A stretch of 59,511 nt of DNA from Apostichopus parvimensis (GCA_000934455.1 KN882711.1:121884-181394), one strand, 5' to 3'; positions 1 through 13,075 are shown, numbered from the stretch's first letter. Numbers and translations: made by a program. The notes: a model not told the origin generated them from the sequence alone.

Positions 1-426
1 TTAACCTTAGCACACCCTTCCTTACCAAGTCACACCCCTCCCTACACCCCTGACATCCCTTGGTCCGTCCATCCCTCACCCCTCTTACACACCTTTAATT
101 AATTCTACAGAAATAACAATGAATGATCTCTGTAATAAACCTAACCCTCTTGTTTACCCTTTAACATCTTTCTATAAGAAAAAGAGAATATAAAACAATC
201 TTTACAACTACAATTATCTCTTTTTACAATTTAAACCACTAATTAATCAGTAATCAACAACACAATGACAACATATGATTAAAAATAAACAAAATATTAC
301 TGATTAACATGAAATTAAAACAAACAAAAGTTAATATTTCTCAATGATGATTTTATTCTTTTCAAGTATTTATCCTGTAAACAAACATGATGATATTAAT
401 TATATTTATTATGTTCCTTTCTTCAG

Positions 427-635
427 ATTCCCATATTCTGGGTGAATCTATTCCGGTCCTTTAGTAAGATTGATGAAGATGGGAACATTATCCTCTCATC
501 TGGTATATCTCTACCAATCATAACATCAATAAAGATGATGTCCATACGTACAGAGAAAGGGAGAAAAATAAATAAAGATGAAATTAATGGAATATTAAAC
601 TATGTACAACACTCTCAAAGATTCAAGATACTGTT
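427..635 (+). CDS. Upstream sister NLR gene, cassette exon A
   Basis: 209 nt, phase 0 in, phase 2 out (tttcttcag, gtaagtat). It reads IPIFWVNLFRSFSKIDED, then SSGISLPIITSIKMMSI, then INGILNYVQHSQRFKILL. It starts at a splice acceptor, so the internal ATG-like starts are irrelevant. The gene's 5' part lies left of the window. Confidence 0.8.
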
Positions 636-1979
636 GTAAGTATAATTACTACGTATGAAAAAAATATTAGTTATAAAGAAATAACCAAATCATATTTATA
701 ATGTAAACAATATAGAAATTATTAATATAGTTATGTTTAATATTTATTGAAGGGTTTATTGATAGGTTTATATAATTTTACAAGTAAAACAAAACAAATG
801 AAGACGAATTTGAATAAAGAAATACACTAACAATGAAAGAACAGTCATCAGGTGAGAAATTTAATTAAAGCAACATGAGACAGAAAAACAGAAAACAATA
901 AATTCTTCATAAAAATGAATTTTAATGAAATAAGGAAATAGGAGGCCCTAGAATAAACTGACAAAAATTGAAAAAATTAAAATAAAAAAAAACGGATGTC
1001 ATTATACCAAGATATGGTGAATCAATAATGCAAGATATCATCATTTTGCCAAAAACTACCCAATATATATGAACCAAACTTTATTGAATTAAGTTAATAG
1101 ACTGTACTGACTCTTTCAATAGTTTAACATTTTCTTGTGTTCATCACCTGCCAATCAAATACTTGAACAATACAATGAAAAGAACTTGTATTCAATCAAA
1201 TAGACGCGCGCGTCTCAATGAAAAGAAATTGTATTCAATATAACAGGCTTGCTCGACATTTATAAAAAAAATATAAAAAAAAACATCTGGAATTTACTGA
1301 CCAACAAGTACCAGGAGATTGCAATAGATATGTCACGTCTAGACCATGTTTGGTTTTAAATCGTTGGTAGGCTTTTCTTGTGTGTATCCTACTATACTAT
1401 TTGTGGTTGGACTGGGCCCCGTAGTGTAGTGTACTGAACTGTACATTCCCGTTGAAATGAAAGACACGTAAACAACAATGATGTTTCGTACTTTTTTTTC
1501 TTTTTTTTCATCAAATCTTTATTTGAATAATTTTCTACAAAAGAAAATACATAGATGGGAAAGTCGCCATAAAACCGCAAATACATTTGAAGGCTAGGCT
1601 ATTGTCCATACGGTTCATGCTATTGTTTGATAGTACAGTTAACGCTGGAAGTAGAGATTCCGCGAAAATTCCAGATATAGCTGGAAATACAAGGTATTCG
1701 TAAGCGGGTATTTCTGCATACGTTCTTGCTTATACCAAGGCATCCTATAGTATCATTTTGAAAATACCATTTAGTTGTTTTCAAACTTTCCCGTAGCCGG
1801 TTTGTTCGTCATTCCTCCCTAAAAACCAAATTACTGATGTGTGAGATTGTAACAGAAGAAGGAACAACTATTGATGTATTAAATTATATGGGTTAGTCTA
1901 TGTTTTGTATCTCAAATAGCAACAATTGAACAAGGATGCAATGGTAAATAACTGAACTTATTTCTTTCTCTGATTATAG
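636..1979. other. Intron A-B of upstream NLR
   Basis: AT-rich intron with no coding signal. Contains the palindrome agacgcgcgcgtct at 1202 and a T-rich tract near 1493; its partner is the intron at 54869-57274. Confidence 0.7.
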
Positions 1980-2056
1980 CCTATGGGACTGTCTGCTGCC
2001 CTCATCAATACCTGTAGGCCCAACTATGTCCACAATGAAATCCCGCAGAGTGTCTG
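1980..2056 (+). CDS. Upstream sister NLR gene, cassette exon B
   Basis: 77 nt, phase 2 in and 1 out (ttctctgattatag, gtaaattt). It reads FLWDCLLPSSIPVGPTMSTM, then KSRRVSG. Same phase and same core as every other B exon. Confidence 0.8.
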
Positions 2057-2164
2057 GTAAATTTCTTATTGATGAATCGATTAATGACTAATCATGTGTC
2101 TAGTTGTTAACAGTTCAAACCATTCCTGTAGTCGACATTGATTGGATTTTTGTTTCAATGAAAT

Positions 2165-2965
2165 ATAAGGCGCCTTATCACCAGGCTTCATTGCAGTAAA
2201 CATGGAGTTTGAAAATCCGGGTGATTTCATTTACTTGTTGATGTTGTATAATACAGGGTGTACTGTACTTTTTTGAAAAATTTGGAGTATGTTGTTGTTG
2301 TTGTTGATAAAGTCAACCTGCTACATGCTGCATTATGACTGATAAGTCACCTACATTATTTAGAGGAAAAAAAGAAATACAGATGACAGATAACTGAGCC
2401 AATCGTACAGAAACCAATACTAGAACAAATTAAAGAAAAGGTTTCTGATTGCGTAGGTCATTAGAAGTAGCAATGAACACAGTATCGTAGGCAGCGGTTT
2501 AAACATTAGTTAGCTCATCCAAAGAATGGCCAAGTGACTGCAGCAAACATACATAAAGGAACAGAAAGCGATTTGGTTTGCAGGTCTTACAAAGATGAAT
2601 TTCAGTTTTTTTTTCCTGGTACTACGGTAGCTTGAGTGGGACACTGGAAATGTCGCTATTTTATACCGAAAATTCAGAATTCGAATGTAGAAATTCCTCT
2701 AATTTTCAACTGTTTTATTTTCATGTAGCACTATGTTCTTCCGAAATAAGTAGTTATATATCAAAATGAGAACATTTTTTTGCGATATTCCAAAAGTTTC
2801 ACCCGGTGTTTGGTTTCAAGCAATTGTCATTTTCTTTTCTGAAATGGGAACTTTTTTCCCAACAAGTCGACTATTTCATTGAAATTTTAACTATGCTTGT
2901 CGGAAAATCTTTGAATTCGAAATTTCAACTATGTTTTCATTATGACCAAAAAGATAATAATTTTC
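2165..2965 (+). repeat. Dispersed repeat, copy 1 (in NLR intron B-C)
   Basis: Shares agaaagcgatttggtttgca, then a 'gctattttataccgaaaa' block, with copies at ~57465-58180 and, inverted, ~14860-15625. The inverted copy shows that this block also exists outside the segmental duplication, as an old interspersed element. No coding capacity seen. Confidence 0.8.
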
Positions 2966-3521
2966 TTGTTTATTATTGAATTGTTAAATTGACGACAAAA
3001 GCTCCTTTTAGACACATTTTTAAAATTTTCACTTTTATGTCAAAACTGCTATTTTAAAAAAAATTGAAGAGCACTGTAATAGTATTGTCTTGTACCATTA
3101 TAAAGTTGTAGTTAGAAAAACGTACTCAACTTGGGTTGTCAACATTGTTGTTCTTTCATTTCATTTATTTGTTTCTCCTCAACATACAGGTTTAACAGTA
3201 ACTATGTACTAACATAAATGTAAATACAACGAGGCAGGAATTGGCTTAGAAAACATTGCAAGGCTTAACGAGTGATGCCACTCCTTTAGCAAATATATTA
3301 AAAGACAATAGACAAAGAATATTTCATAAGGTGACAATCCAATATACTGTCAGAGGAGATAAATAATATGCAACGCTAGAGATACAACTGTTGGATATAG
3401 ACAATAAAGTTCACAGTAAAAGGAAGTCCGATTGTTACTATGTGCTTTAATCAAAGTGTTTCATTCACTAAAACATCGTTAAAATTGTTGTATTCTGTTT
3501 AATCTTATTCGCCGCTTACAG

Positions 3522-3592
3522 TTTTCTGGACACCTGATAGTGATAAGAATTATCAAAAGTATGATCTTGATACCGGCTCCGGTCTTTGGCTG
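3522..3592 (+). CDS. Upstream sister NLR gene, cassette exon C (short form)
   Basis: 71 nt, phases 1 and 0 (cgccgcttacag, gtgagtag). It reads VFWTPDSDKNYQKYDLDTG, then SGLWL. The same early donor after G-L-W-L as at 58745-58815 shows the short form predates the duplication. Confidence 0.78.
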
Positions 3593-4663
3593 GTGAGTAG
3601 TCTAAGTATTACTTCGTCAGGTCGGTTTTATTTTGTTGTTCTATTTACATAATGATATTGTCATAACTACTGACAGTAGCAATCCCCCGACTAGTGTTTT
3701 ACTTGAAGGCGGTATGCATGCATGAAATCACGAATAATTTATAAAGTAAGGCTGACATGAGGTAAGTACATTATACAACAACAATTATTGACTCTTAATC
3801 ATAAGAATCTACCTCACACCACCATCCCCTACTTACCTCATTAAAATGAACTTATCGGTCAATCAAATGAACATACTAACGCCTACGGTTAATCCATTTT
3901 GTTCAACACTGTATTTAAATGGCCTTCAGAGTACGTGTGGGCTTAGCTGGATGGAACTTATATTGTTACGTTGATGTAATACATGTTTCATGAAATCTCA
4001 TTGGAAGAGATGGCAATACATCAGTGAATAAACACCAAATGGATACGTTAAAATAATGCGATTGCTACTAAATAGTAAATGAACACGCCAGCTTATAGTA
4101 ATAAATAGTCACTATTTCAACGGATAACAGATTAAAATAATACATTGATTAATAAACTCCTAATGAGGTAGTCAAGTAGTAAATTGATTACATAATAACC
4201 CATGGAAGGAAGGTTAAAGTAATACGATGGGTAATAAATACAACACGAACATGTCAGGTTAAAGATAAACATTAATTACTAACCACTCCGTGAACAGGTC
4301 GAGCGAAGCAATACATAAGTTACTAAGCAGCCCTTGAAAATGTCCCCCCTACCCCTTCTGATCGTCAGTCTGGTGAAAATTTTTCAGGCAGGATAATTTG
4401 AATTTCGCCGGGGAGGATAGGTCCACTACTAATGGTGTATACTATACCACAACCACTCATCCCCCCCCCCCCCCCCCTTCCCCCCTACCTCCATTTTCAA
4501 CCTCACACAAAGTATTTAATATAGCAAAACTTTCCTTTAGGGTTACTTCTATCAAACTTAGTTTTAGTCTAAATATGCCTCAGAATGCACCATTAGAAGC
4601 CTAGTTTTCATTGTCGGGGGTTTCTGAGCATGCACAGAATGGTTACAATTAATGTAAAAACAC

Positions 4664-5440
4664 ATTTTCAAAATATGGAATGAGTGAATTAAAATGAAAT
4701 AGTTAACACAAATATCCACACATGCAAAGAGTGGATTAAATGATATATTGAACAAATAATGCTGAACATACAATGGGTGGATTAAAGGGATGTAGTCATC
4801 AAATATTACTAAACATACAGTTGTGTAGATTAAAGGGATTTGGTCAACAAATATTAATAAACATGCATTGGATGGATTAAAGGGATGTAGTAAACAAATA
4901 TTACTAAACATGCATTGGATGGATTAAAGGGATGTAGTCAACAATATTACTAAACAAGCATTGGATGGATTAAAGGGATGTAGTCAACAATATTACTAAA
5001 CATGCAATGGGTGGATTAAGGGATGTGGTCATCACATATTACTAAACATGCAATGGGTGGATTAAAGGGATGTATTAAACAAATATTACTGAACAATATA
5101 ATGAATTGAAAAACGGGATGTAGTTAACAAATGTTACTAAACATGCAATAGGTGGATTAAAGGGATGTATTCAACAAATATTACTAAACATATAATGGAT
5201 TGAAGAAAGGGATGTAGTCAAGAAATATTACTAAACATACAATCGGTATATTAAACGAATGTAGTTAACAAATATAACTACACATGCAGGATGGATTAAA
5301 TGGATGTAGTCATTAAATATTACTAAACATGCATACGATGGATTAATGAGATATAGTCAACGAATATTACTAAACATTCAATGGGTGGATTTAAGGAATG
5401 TAGTTAACACATATTACCACATATGCGATAATACGATTAA
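4664..5440 (+). repeat. Minisatellite, ~47-bp unit, ~16 copies
   Basis: Imperfect direct repeats built on ggattaaagggatgtagtca, acaaatattactaaacatgc and a variable 'aatgggt' segment. Units differ by substitutions and 1-3-base indels. A reading frame on the minus strand (4564-4911) is a by-product of the repeat. Confidence 0.92.
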
Positions 5441-6577
5441 AACGATGATATTAAAAAAAAGCGTTTGACTACAGTACAATGTGGCGGAAGCTTGGTCTGT
5501 TCCTTTTCAGTTAGCTCAAGTTCGGGATCAGTGAATTTCTAACAAAGTAACAATATGTTACAGAACTTAAGCCGTACAGAGTGTATATTTGTTTACTGCG
5601 AGATATAAATGTTACAAACAGTAAGGAGTAAATAATGGATGTCAAGTTTGAAGCGAGAAAGGGGGTTCATTGAGTCTACAGTCCCGGGGCCCTGAGTAAT
5701 TTGGGGTATTGCCCGGGAAAAATTGAAGTTTACAGGCAAATATTGTATATGGACAGTGCAAAAACCAGGGCAAGGAACAAAAACTGCTTTAATACTTGAG
5801 ATTATGTACTAGTAACGATTCAGTGATCGGAACAGAGGGAGTAGTTTAAGTATAACGTCAAGTTAGCTCATCCAATGCATGGCCACGTGACTGTAGCACA
5901 CATGTATAAGTAATCATTACATGAGTCTGGATTACAGTTCATAGTAGCAAACACATGTTACAAGCCTTCAAATGGGTATAGTATAAAGTGTAGTAACAAT
6001 CACTGTGGTAAAGTGACCAAGTATTAGTATATATACTGTAAGTTCTACTTACATAACAGAGATAGGTTTAAAAACTTGTATAAAGAAATTATAACTAAAC
6101 AATCATTTAAATATTAGTTTAAATGGTGAAGTGAACACAAACTTCTCATCATCCAATGAATAAGGTAGGGTGAGAGTAGTCAACCACATATCTCTAACAA
6201 TACAATCAAGCACTCGGTAAATAAAGGTTCATTACAAAATAAACATATATCAATCTTTACTTATCCATTGAGCGAATTAAAAATAATTTATCAAACAAGT
6301 ATAATTAATCATGCAGCAGACATGTAATATTAATATATTCCCTATTTAATATAGTGCTTATCATTGATGGTGAAGATTAAATGCATAGAGGTGAAAAAAA
6401 GGTACTAACTTATTAGTATTTTTTATTGTAATTGCAAATCTTTTTAATCCACATGAAAACAAATATTATGATTACCCCTACCCCCATTCCACACTCCCCC
6501 ACCCACTTAATGTAAGTGACAAGGCCTAATACACAAGCGTTTTATTTACATACGTTTTCTTCTTGTTCTTCCTATAG

Positions 6578-6595
6578 AAGCGTGGATCCTGGTAG
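6578..6595 (+). CDS. Candidate terminal exon of the upstream NLR gene
   Basis: A strong acceptor (tttcttcttgttcttcctatag) is followed in phase 0, the phase left by exon C, by KRGSW and a TAG stop. This would end the sister NLR as ...GLWLKRGSW. No D exon was found in the 3 kb after exon C. The exon is only six codons, so it could be chance; the acceptor and phase are the only support. Confidence 0.28.
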   Translation, partial: KRGSW

Positions 6596-7257
6596 ATGAA
6601 TTCAGTTCAGGAAGCACTTGTTTCTGAAGACAACCTGTCATGATCCTCCTGCTTTCGGAAATGCTCGCGATCTCAGTAAATATTCAGAGCCATAAACCAA
6701 GGAAGGGGACGATTTTCCAACTATTAACAGTGACGACATACTACAGGAAGTGGAGATGCCTACATAACCATCATGATGTCATTAGTAAATGCTAACTTAA
6801 GCCCCCTATCTCTTCTCTCGAATTTACCCCATAACTTAAACGCCCTGTATATACTCTAGAACTGCGCGTCCCTACCTCTCCTCTCAAGCATGGCCACCCT
6901 ACCTTACTCCCTCCCTACCTGTTCTCTCTAACCTAGCTCCTCTACATATAGTCCAGAACTAGCCTCGCTGTATTATCGTGTTATTGGTGCTAGACTTATT
7001 ATACACCACTCAGTTCATCGAAAACTGATTGCCAGAGTTTTACACAAAACGAATTTGGAGAGTGTGGGGAAACTCCAAAGGGAATTCGGAAGACGTCCAG
7101 GCCGAATATAAATATTCAAAGGCTACTACTGATGAAGCTCCTCCTATAAAGTTTGCGAGCAGAAACCGGTCTAGTTGGTCATAAGAACCTACACTAGTCT
7201 CTCCTACTATTAACAGTACACTCAATTCACCTAATAGGTGCAATTATGTTTCACCAT

Positions 7258-7286
7258 GAGGAACATGCTATAAGCTCATGTTCCTC
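7258..7286. repeat. Perfect 10-bp hairpin
   Basis: gaggaacatg and catgttcctc enclose a 9-base loop. Isolated, between unannotated DNA; role unknown. Confidence 0.6.
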
Positions 7287-7659
7287 GGGCCCTCCCTTAA
7301 AAATACTTCAGGTTCTTGGCGACTACGTTGCGTTAGATAGTGTAAAACCGCCTACACCCCCCTTTCATATATATAATTGTGACGTGCGTAACAACATTGG
7401 CCATCGTCCTCTTTAAATATTTTACTTTGCTTTCATCATCTTGCTGTTTCCATACATTGTGTAGATATATGCTTACATTTTTTGGGAATGCTATATATAA
7501 TTTGTGTCATTAAAATCACAGTAATTGTTTTTAAGTAACTAGAGTAAATGCTGAAATTTTCAAACTTCTTTATTCTGTTCAAGAATTATTTCTCATATCA
7601 CTACGTCGGTATTTCTTCTGCCGATTATTAATGTCAGAATGACGTACCTATCAATCAGT

Positions 7660-8400
7660 TATACTGACAATCTGAGGAAAAATACGGGAAAAAATCATCA
7701 AATTGTACTTGATGGAGCAACTACAAAGGAAAGTGGAATCTGGATGAGTTCGGCTGCCTCAGTTTTGAGATTTCACATTGGGACATGTATAGGTAGTTTA
7801 TAAACAAAAATGTTACGTAACACTGTATATAACGTTATGGTTAGTGGTAGTAGTAGAAAGACGGTATATTCACGTTTCCAAGGTGTTACTATGGGTGTCT
7901 CATGAGTAAAAACACCACCCATCATGAAACCAGGAATCTTGAAAGATAGAACACTGATCTAACAGTCTTTTCGTAGTTTACCTCACTGGCAATTAATTTA
8001 GAGATGTATGTTGTCATAGTGAATATAGTGACTCCAGAACGAATTTTACGAAAAAATACTGGAGAAAAACATTATGAAATTGTACTTGATGAAGCAATTA
8101 CCAAAGAAAGTGGAATCTTGATAAGTTTTGAGATTTCACAATGGGACATGTATATAAAGTTTGAAAAAAAAATGTTACGTAACACTGTAGATAACGGTAT
8201 GGTTCGTGGTAGTAGTAGAAATACGGTACTTTAACGTTTCCAAGGTGCAATTGTGTTGGTGACACATAAGGTCAAGCACCACCCATCATAGAACCAGGAA
8301 TCTCGAAAGATAGAATACTGATTTAACAGTATTTATGGAGTTTACCTACGTGGCAATGAATGTATAGGTGTATGTTGTCATAGTGAATATAGTGATTCCA
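7660..8400 (+). repeat. Tandem duplication (~370 bp x2) with a GOLD-like reading frame
   Basis: Bases ~7660-8025 are repeated at ~8032-8400 with many substitutions. The second copy is open over 8004-8231 and reads RKNTGEKHYEIVLDEAITKE, then SGILISFEISQWDMYIKFE. That resembles the 'L-x-W-E-F-x-T-x-D-x-D-I-x-F' core of the GOLD domain in SEC14-like proteins. The first copy has the same words (NTG, IVLDGATTKESGI) with frame damage. Probably a duplicated, decaying exon fragment. Confidence 0.45.
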
Positions 8401-9927
8401 GAACGAGAATCGGTGGGTGAGTGGTTATGGATGACGTCAGTCAGTGAATGTTGGTTGGGGTGGAGAGGATATGACGGTTTAATTACGTCATCGAAAAGTC
8501 CAAACTGACTCATTACGTCTTGTCATCTCTTGCCAAAGTAGAAGCACGTTATAACTTAACAAAATAAATAACGAAAACTTGACACAAAATCTGAAAAAAA
8601 TGTCGAAAAGATTAAAAGTGGAATATGATTTTCGGAGGATACGAATGGTTAAATATGTAGTGTTTGTTTTCTCCATAATACTAACCAATTAAATTAGTTT
8701 ACAAATTTTGAATTTAGTGATACATATTGTATGGAGTATCCATTTCTTTATCTTGCTATTAATGATATATATTTTTGAAGAGGACTAATTAATGACCATT
8801 TTTAACACAAGAGCTAACATTGTTTTATGTGGTTTCTATATTTCGTTAAGGAATAAAAATGTTGAGAGGGTTTATTGGTACTCTAATGCTTTTGTATGAT
8901 AGCCATTCTTTGTTGCGTAGAAACATTTTAGAGTAATGATGTCAAATATTAATATGTTAATGCATGTATTTGTGTACCAAATCCTTACATTTAAATTGCA
9001 CTCACCTTTGTCGGGGTTCCTAGAACCATTGGTTGAAATGATATATGATCGGTTGTCATATTTAGAGATTATTAAGTACAACACGTATACTCTGATTGGT
9101 GGAAAGTGAAAATGTGACGGTTAGATATGCAAACTGTGCAAAACGAAGATCTTTCATCGAACGTCAAATCATCAATGGTAATACAAGTAAAGTAAACTTC
9201 TGTGGATTTATTTGTCTACTTCGTTAACACTTTGTTGTTTCATCTCTAATTCGTCGTCCTATGTGATACCACTTTAAAATAATGCCTTACTGGACCGGAG
9301 TTAAAGGTACGAAGCTCCCTTAATTGATAGACCCTTGCAGAATTGTTCTCTACGGATGTACGACAGTGCATAAATGAGCGGGGACAGATTACTGCGAAAC
9401 AGAAACAGGACTCAAATATGCCTTGACAAGGCATGTTTGACGGGAACTTGATGCGCATTGTCAATAGCCATAATGGACAGAAGGAAAAATTAAAAAACAG
9501 TTTACTTGTCTTTAAGTCAAGTCTAAAATTCAAAATGTAAGAGCAGCAATCAACAAAAAGCCAGACACGAGCATCCATTAGAAGTCGTTAAGGGAGTACC
9601 CACTCACACACACCCCCTTCCCGCTTCAAACCTGCCCCCCCCCCCCTTTACACTTTGCTGATTGTGTAACATCTTGTTGATATTTAAACTTTTCGTTAAA
9701 GAACAGCCACTCTGTACAACATTAGTTATGTACATAATAATTACTTTGTTAGGAAATCCGGAACTGATCCTGAACTTGTGACTGAAACTTATTATCTATT
9801 CAGTGCAAATTTTGAAATATTCTTTTTCAATGCATCGATTTAATCCACAAATTGCAAATTAGTAATATGTTTTGACTACATCCATATATGCCATCTATTG
9901 TATGTTTATTAATATTTGTTGATTGCA
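8401..9927. other. No gene recognised
   Basis: AT-rich DNA with scattered short frames on both strands, none with homology or good splice borders that I could support. A minus-strand frame at 9246-9578 is cysteine- and aromatic-rich but matches nothing I recognise. Confidence 0.5.
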
Positions 9928-10095
9928 ATGGACAATTGTGAGGACGGCATCCGTACAGGAAAACCTCTTCTGATAGGCAAACTGTCATCGGTCACCATGT
10001 GTATCAATGACAATGTTAAATATGGCAATACAATCTTCTGCATATATTTACAACTTATACTGGCAAGATATATGGGTCTTAAGTCATTAACCGAG
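9928..10095 (+). CDS. Candidate coding exon, possibly related to NLR exon A
   Basis: ATG in strong context (G at -3, G at +4) opens 56 codons ending at GAG|gtaggt, phase 0. It includes GKPLLIGKLSSVTMCINDN and LILARYMGLKSLTE, which loosely echo the 'S-L-P-x-L-S-S-I ... L-K-x-L' layout of NLR A exons. The similarity is weak. It is in phase with the micro-exon that follows. Confidence 0.25.
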
Positions 10096-10315
10096 GTAGG
10101 TAATTTAACTTAGGTATTGGCGATGTTACAGAATTCTTACAGAAGTTGGGTATGTGGATTTGGTTCAAACGTTCATTAAAAACTATGTGGCAAAATGATA
10201 GCTAGGTCACCAGTGCAAAACTTTATAACCTACCAAGGAACTTGGTCATAGCCCGATGAAACACCTTTTCTGACTATATTAAATTGTCATTCAACTTCGT
10301 CCTCTTTAACCACAG

Positions 10316-10336
10316 GAGGTTCTTCCAACCGATCAG
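10316..10336 (+). CDS. Candidate 21-nt micro-exon
   Basis: Seven codons (EVLPTDQ) bounded by a good acceptor (cctctttaaccacag) and a consensus donor (CAG|gtaagt), phase 0 on both sides, 220 bases after the exon at 9928-10095. Both boundaries are close to ideal, but no further exon was found. Confidence 0.25.
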
Positions 10337-11704
10337 GTAAGTGTACTATTACATATTTAATACCTGTTGAATTGAAACGTCCAAAAGGATCACTAAGTTG
10401 CCCACCGAGTTCCCTACAAGTAAAAACTGTTTCATCTTCAGGTTCTCGAGTTGTCTTGATTAAGTCTCATAGGTTGTTAGAGTTCGAGCTAATAACGCTG
10501 AAGAGCTCACTTCTGTTTTTGTGAACAAGTTTGTTGATTTCACTCTGTATCCAATTGCCCCGTTAGCCTAGTTTTTATGTACTTTGTGAAAACTAAATTG
10601 CTGCATAGACATTTATGAGTTGTTTCAACTAGTCACCGGTTAATTAATCATCTAGAACCATTTGGGTAATGAAAATTGAAGAAATATATGTGTGGTAGAC
10701 TTTCAAGTGTTCATTCATTCAACAGGTCTTAATCTGTTGTCATAACTTGTCATGTCCGGTAGTTCGTTGCAATAGTTTCTTGCTACCTATACATACAGTT
10801 TTCTAGTTGTGAAAACTTATCCAAATTAATATAAAATAACTTAAAATGAGCTCAGTTGAATGAACTTTAAAATGTCTCTGCAGCAAGTTACCTCTAATTG
10901 TTCAGGTTATCTTAACACATTGGGTGTTACAGTGTAAGGTGCAGTGCTTCAGCAGTTACTCGATGTTGTGGCGTTTCGTTTCCTGTCCAGTCCTTCGTAT
11001 AACTTTGAATCTTTGTTTCTTGAAGTACTATGAAGCAGATATTGCGCTGGTTGATTACAGTTTGCTCAAGCTGAATAAACTTGCCTTGAATGTTGTTCAT
11101 GTATGCTGACATCTAGTCTTGTTAAAACCCTAGTATGAACAGCCTAGTGAACCTTTCTTTTTCACAAAACTGTTTTCCCGTATCTATTTGCTGTACTGCC
11201 CAGAAAACGCCCGCTGCAACGCTTTAGATTGATACTAGGTTGTATCGGACAGATATTCGGCCATGTACAGCGGGCAAGCACATTCGTGGCAGGTAGAAAC
11301 GGACTTTGAGGCATGTACAGTTCGCACATGAGAAAAATAGTATTTTAACCGACTTGGCCAAGACTAGCTGACATCCCGTACGGATAATTAAAATTTGATA
11401 CTTTTGTCCTGTTTGTTCTCATTTGCAAGCAGGTTCGCTTCTCCCTTCTTTTCTTTAGTATCCCATTTTCTTTCAATGTGTTCATCACCCGTGGCGGGAC
11501 GGAGAACAATTCTCAAATCGGCCTTTATACTGTAGAGTGTCTTCACGATATAACAAAGTATATGTGCTTCCATGCTTGAGCCCAAGCTATGCAAACTACG
11601 TGAAATAGTATAAAGGCTAAGCAGAGTCGATATGGTGAAAATAAAAGAGCTGAATTTACTTCTCTGCGCACTCTGAAAAGAAATTTAAAAAAAAAATTTA
11701 AAAA
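10337..11704. other. No gene recognised
   Basis: Nothing supportable. Overlapping opposite-strand frames at 10924-11112 are mutual shadows. Confidence 0.5.
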
Positions 11705-11960
11705 CTTACACAACATCTGTGTTCATAGTGCACATAACAAACGTTGTATAGCAATAACACAACCATGTGTAAAAACAAATTACACTTGAGTTGTGTAAAG
11801 CTTACCACTCGTATGTGTAGTAACACAATAATATGTCAAAACAGGTAACACAACACTTGTGTAAACGTTACCACTCTAATGTTTTAAGCTCAACACAACT
11901 CAGGTGTAATTTGGTTTTACCCATAGTTGTGTTATTTCTACACGTTTGCTAATGGGTTAG
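11705..11960 (+). repeat. ACACAA/TTGTGT-rich degenerate repeat
   Basis: Repeated words such as cacttgtgtaa, acacaactcaggtgtaa and gtgttatttctacacg in both orientations, giving many short inverted repeats. The same style resumes right of the N gap (about 13870-13955: ttgttgtgttcctgttacac, acacaagtgttgttttcac). Possibly two ends of one repeat that the assembly could not close. Confidence 0.6.
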
Positions 11961-13075
11961 TAAAAACACTTTGTCAAACAAAATTTCATACTTTGAAAGC
12001 CATCAGGGTTACTTTTCTATGCTAAAATATGTAATTCACCTCAGAGATGACCTCAGAATATATATATCTATGCAACCGAAGGGCCATTCAATGAGGTTAC
12101 ATGACAGACTCTCTTACAATATAGCGGATAGTTAGAAACTTGGTAAAAAGTACGGGTGCACCTACTCCAAGAGTTTAATAGAGAGTTCTGGTGCATCCCT
12201 TGTAAAAAGATAGAAATAGCATGTTGCATGATTTAGGTGATTATAATATATGTATGAATGTATGTATATTAGATGCTCTTGCAAGCAGGAACTCGCAAAG
12301 AAGCCTCATTTGATTATCAAAGCAAGGCAAAATTATTCATAATACATGCCTCAAATTGTTTTTACCTTCTGAAAGATTCAACGACAAGTTCAAGTTTTTC
12401 TTCCAGCTACTCGCCTCTTGATTTGATCAATCCAGAACTGTATTGCTCTTTATCTCCCATACGTCATATAGTTTGTTTTGCTTTGTAGGAAGCAGTGGGA
12501 TTAAGTCGTGTTGAATCTGGAAATAAGGAGTAAATTACTCAAACAATACTAAAACATTTGGATTATTGGTAACAATCAAATGTTTAACTAACATCATGAA
12601 CATCTTCCAAGGGATACTTTGATATCAGCAGCTTTTCTTAATATAACATATTAATTTGGACTGCTAAGTGCTAGTTACAACACTACGATGCATATTAATG
12701 GATGTTTTCTCTTGTGGAGTTTAATTATATGATGCTGTTCATTAAAATTCAGTCACCTTTCTCTGGATATTGTACTTGTATCTTGTTGATGCTATCTTTG
12801 TTTTTTCGCCCTAGCCTAACACTACAGGAACATTTCAGATTTCATTTCATTTCATTTATTTTTCCATTTCCTTACAATGTTTATATCATAATAAGACGGT
12901 GAAGACAATACCATGCAAAGAAAATAATAAGTAATAAATCATATAAAAGAAAAATTATGGAAATTATTGAGAGAATATGGTGGAAGGGCTTGGAAGCCGT
13001 AGCTTGTACAAGAAGCCCACCAAAAATAAAGATAACAAGTATAAAGGATATGGGCATGATAATAAAGCACCTTAT

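Larger units (their letters stand above)
1..5440 (+). repeat. Left copy of a large segmental duplication
   Basis: Matches 54239-59511 in the same orientation from the first bases (cacacccttccttacc at both) through NLR exons A, B, C and into the minisatellite. Exons are offset by 54233, 55295 and 55223 bases. The two main length differences are an extra ~1 kb in the right copy (about 55379-56400) and ~50-70 bases extra in the left copy near 2496-2560. Confidence 0.93.

Noticed and set aside
4564-4911. 115-residue minus-strand frame
   Set aside because: Lies in the 47-bp minisatellite; the repeated protein words follow the DNA period and carry no recognisable motif.
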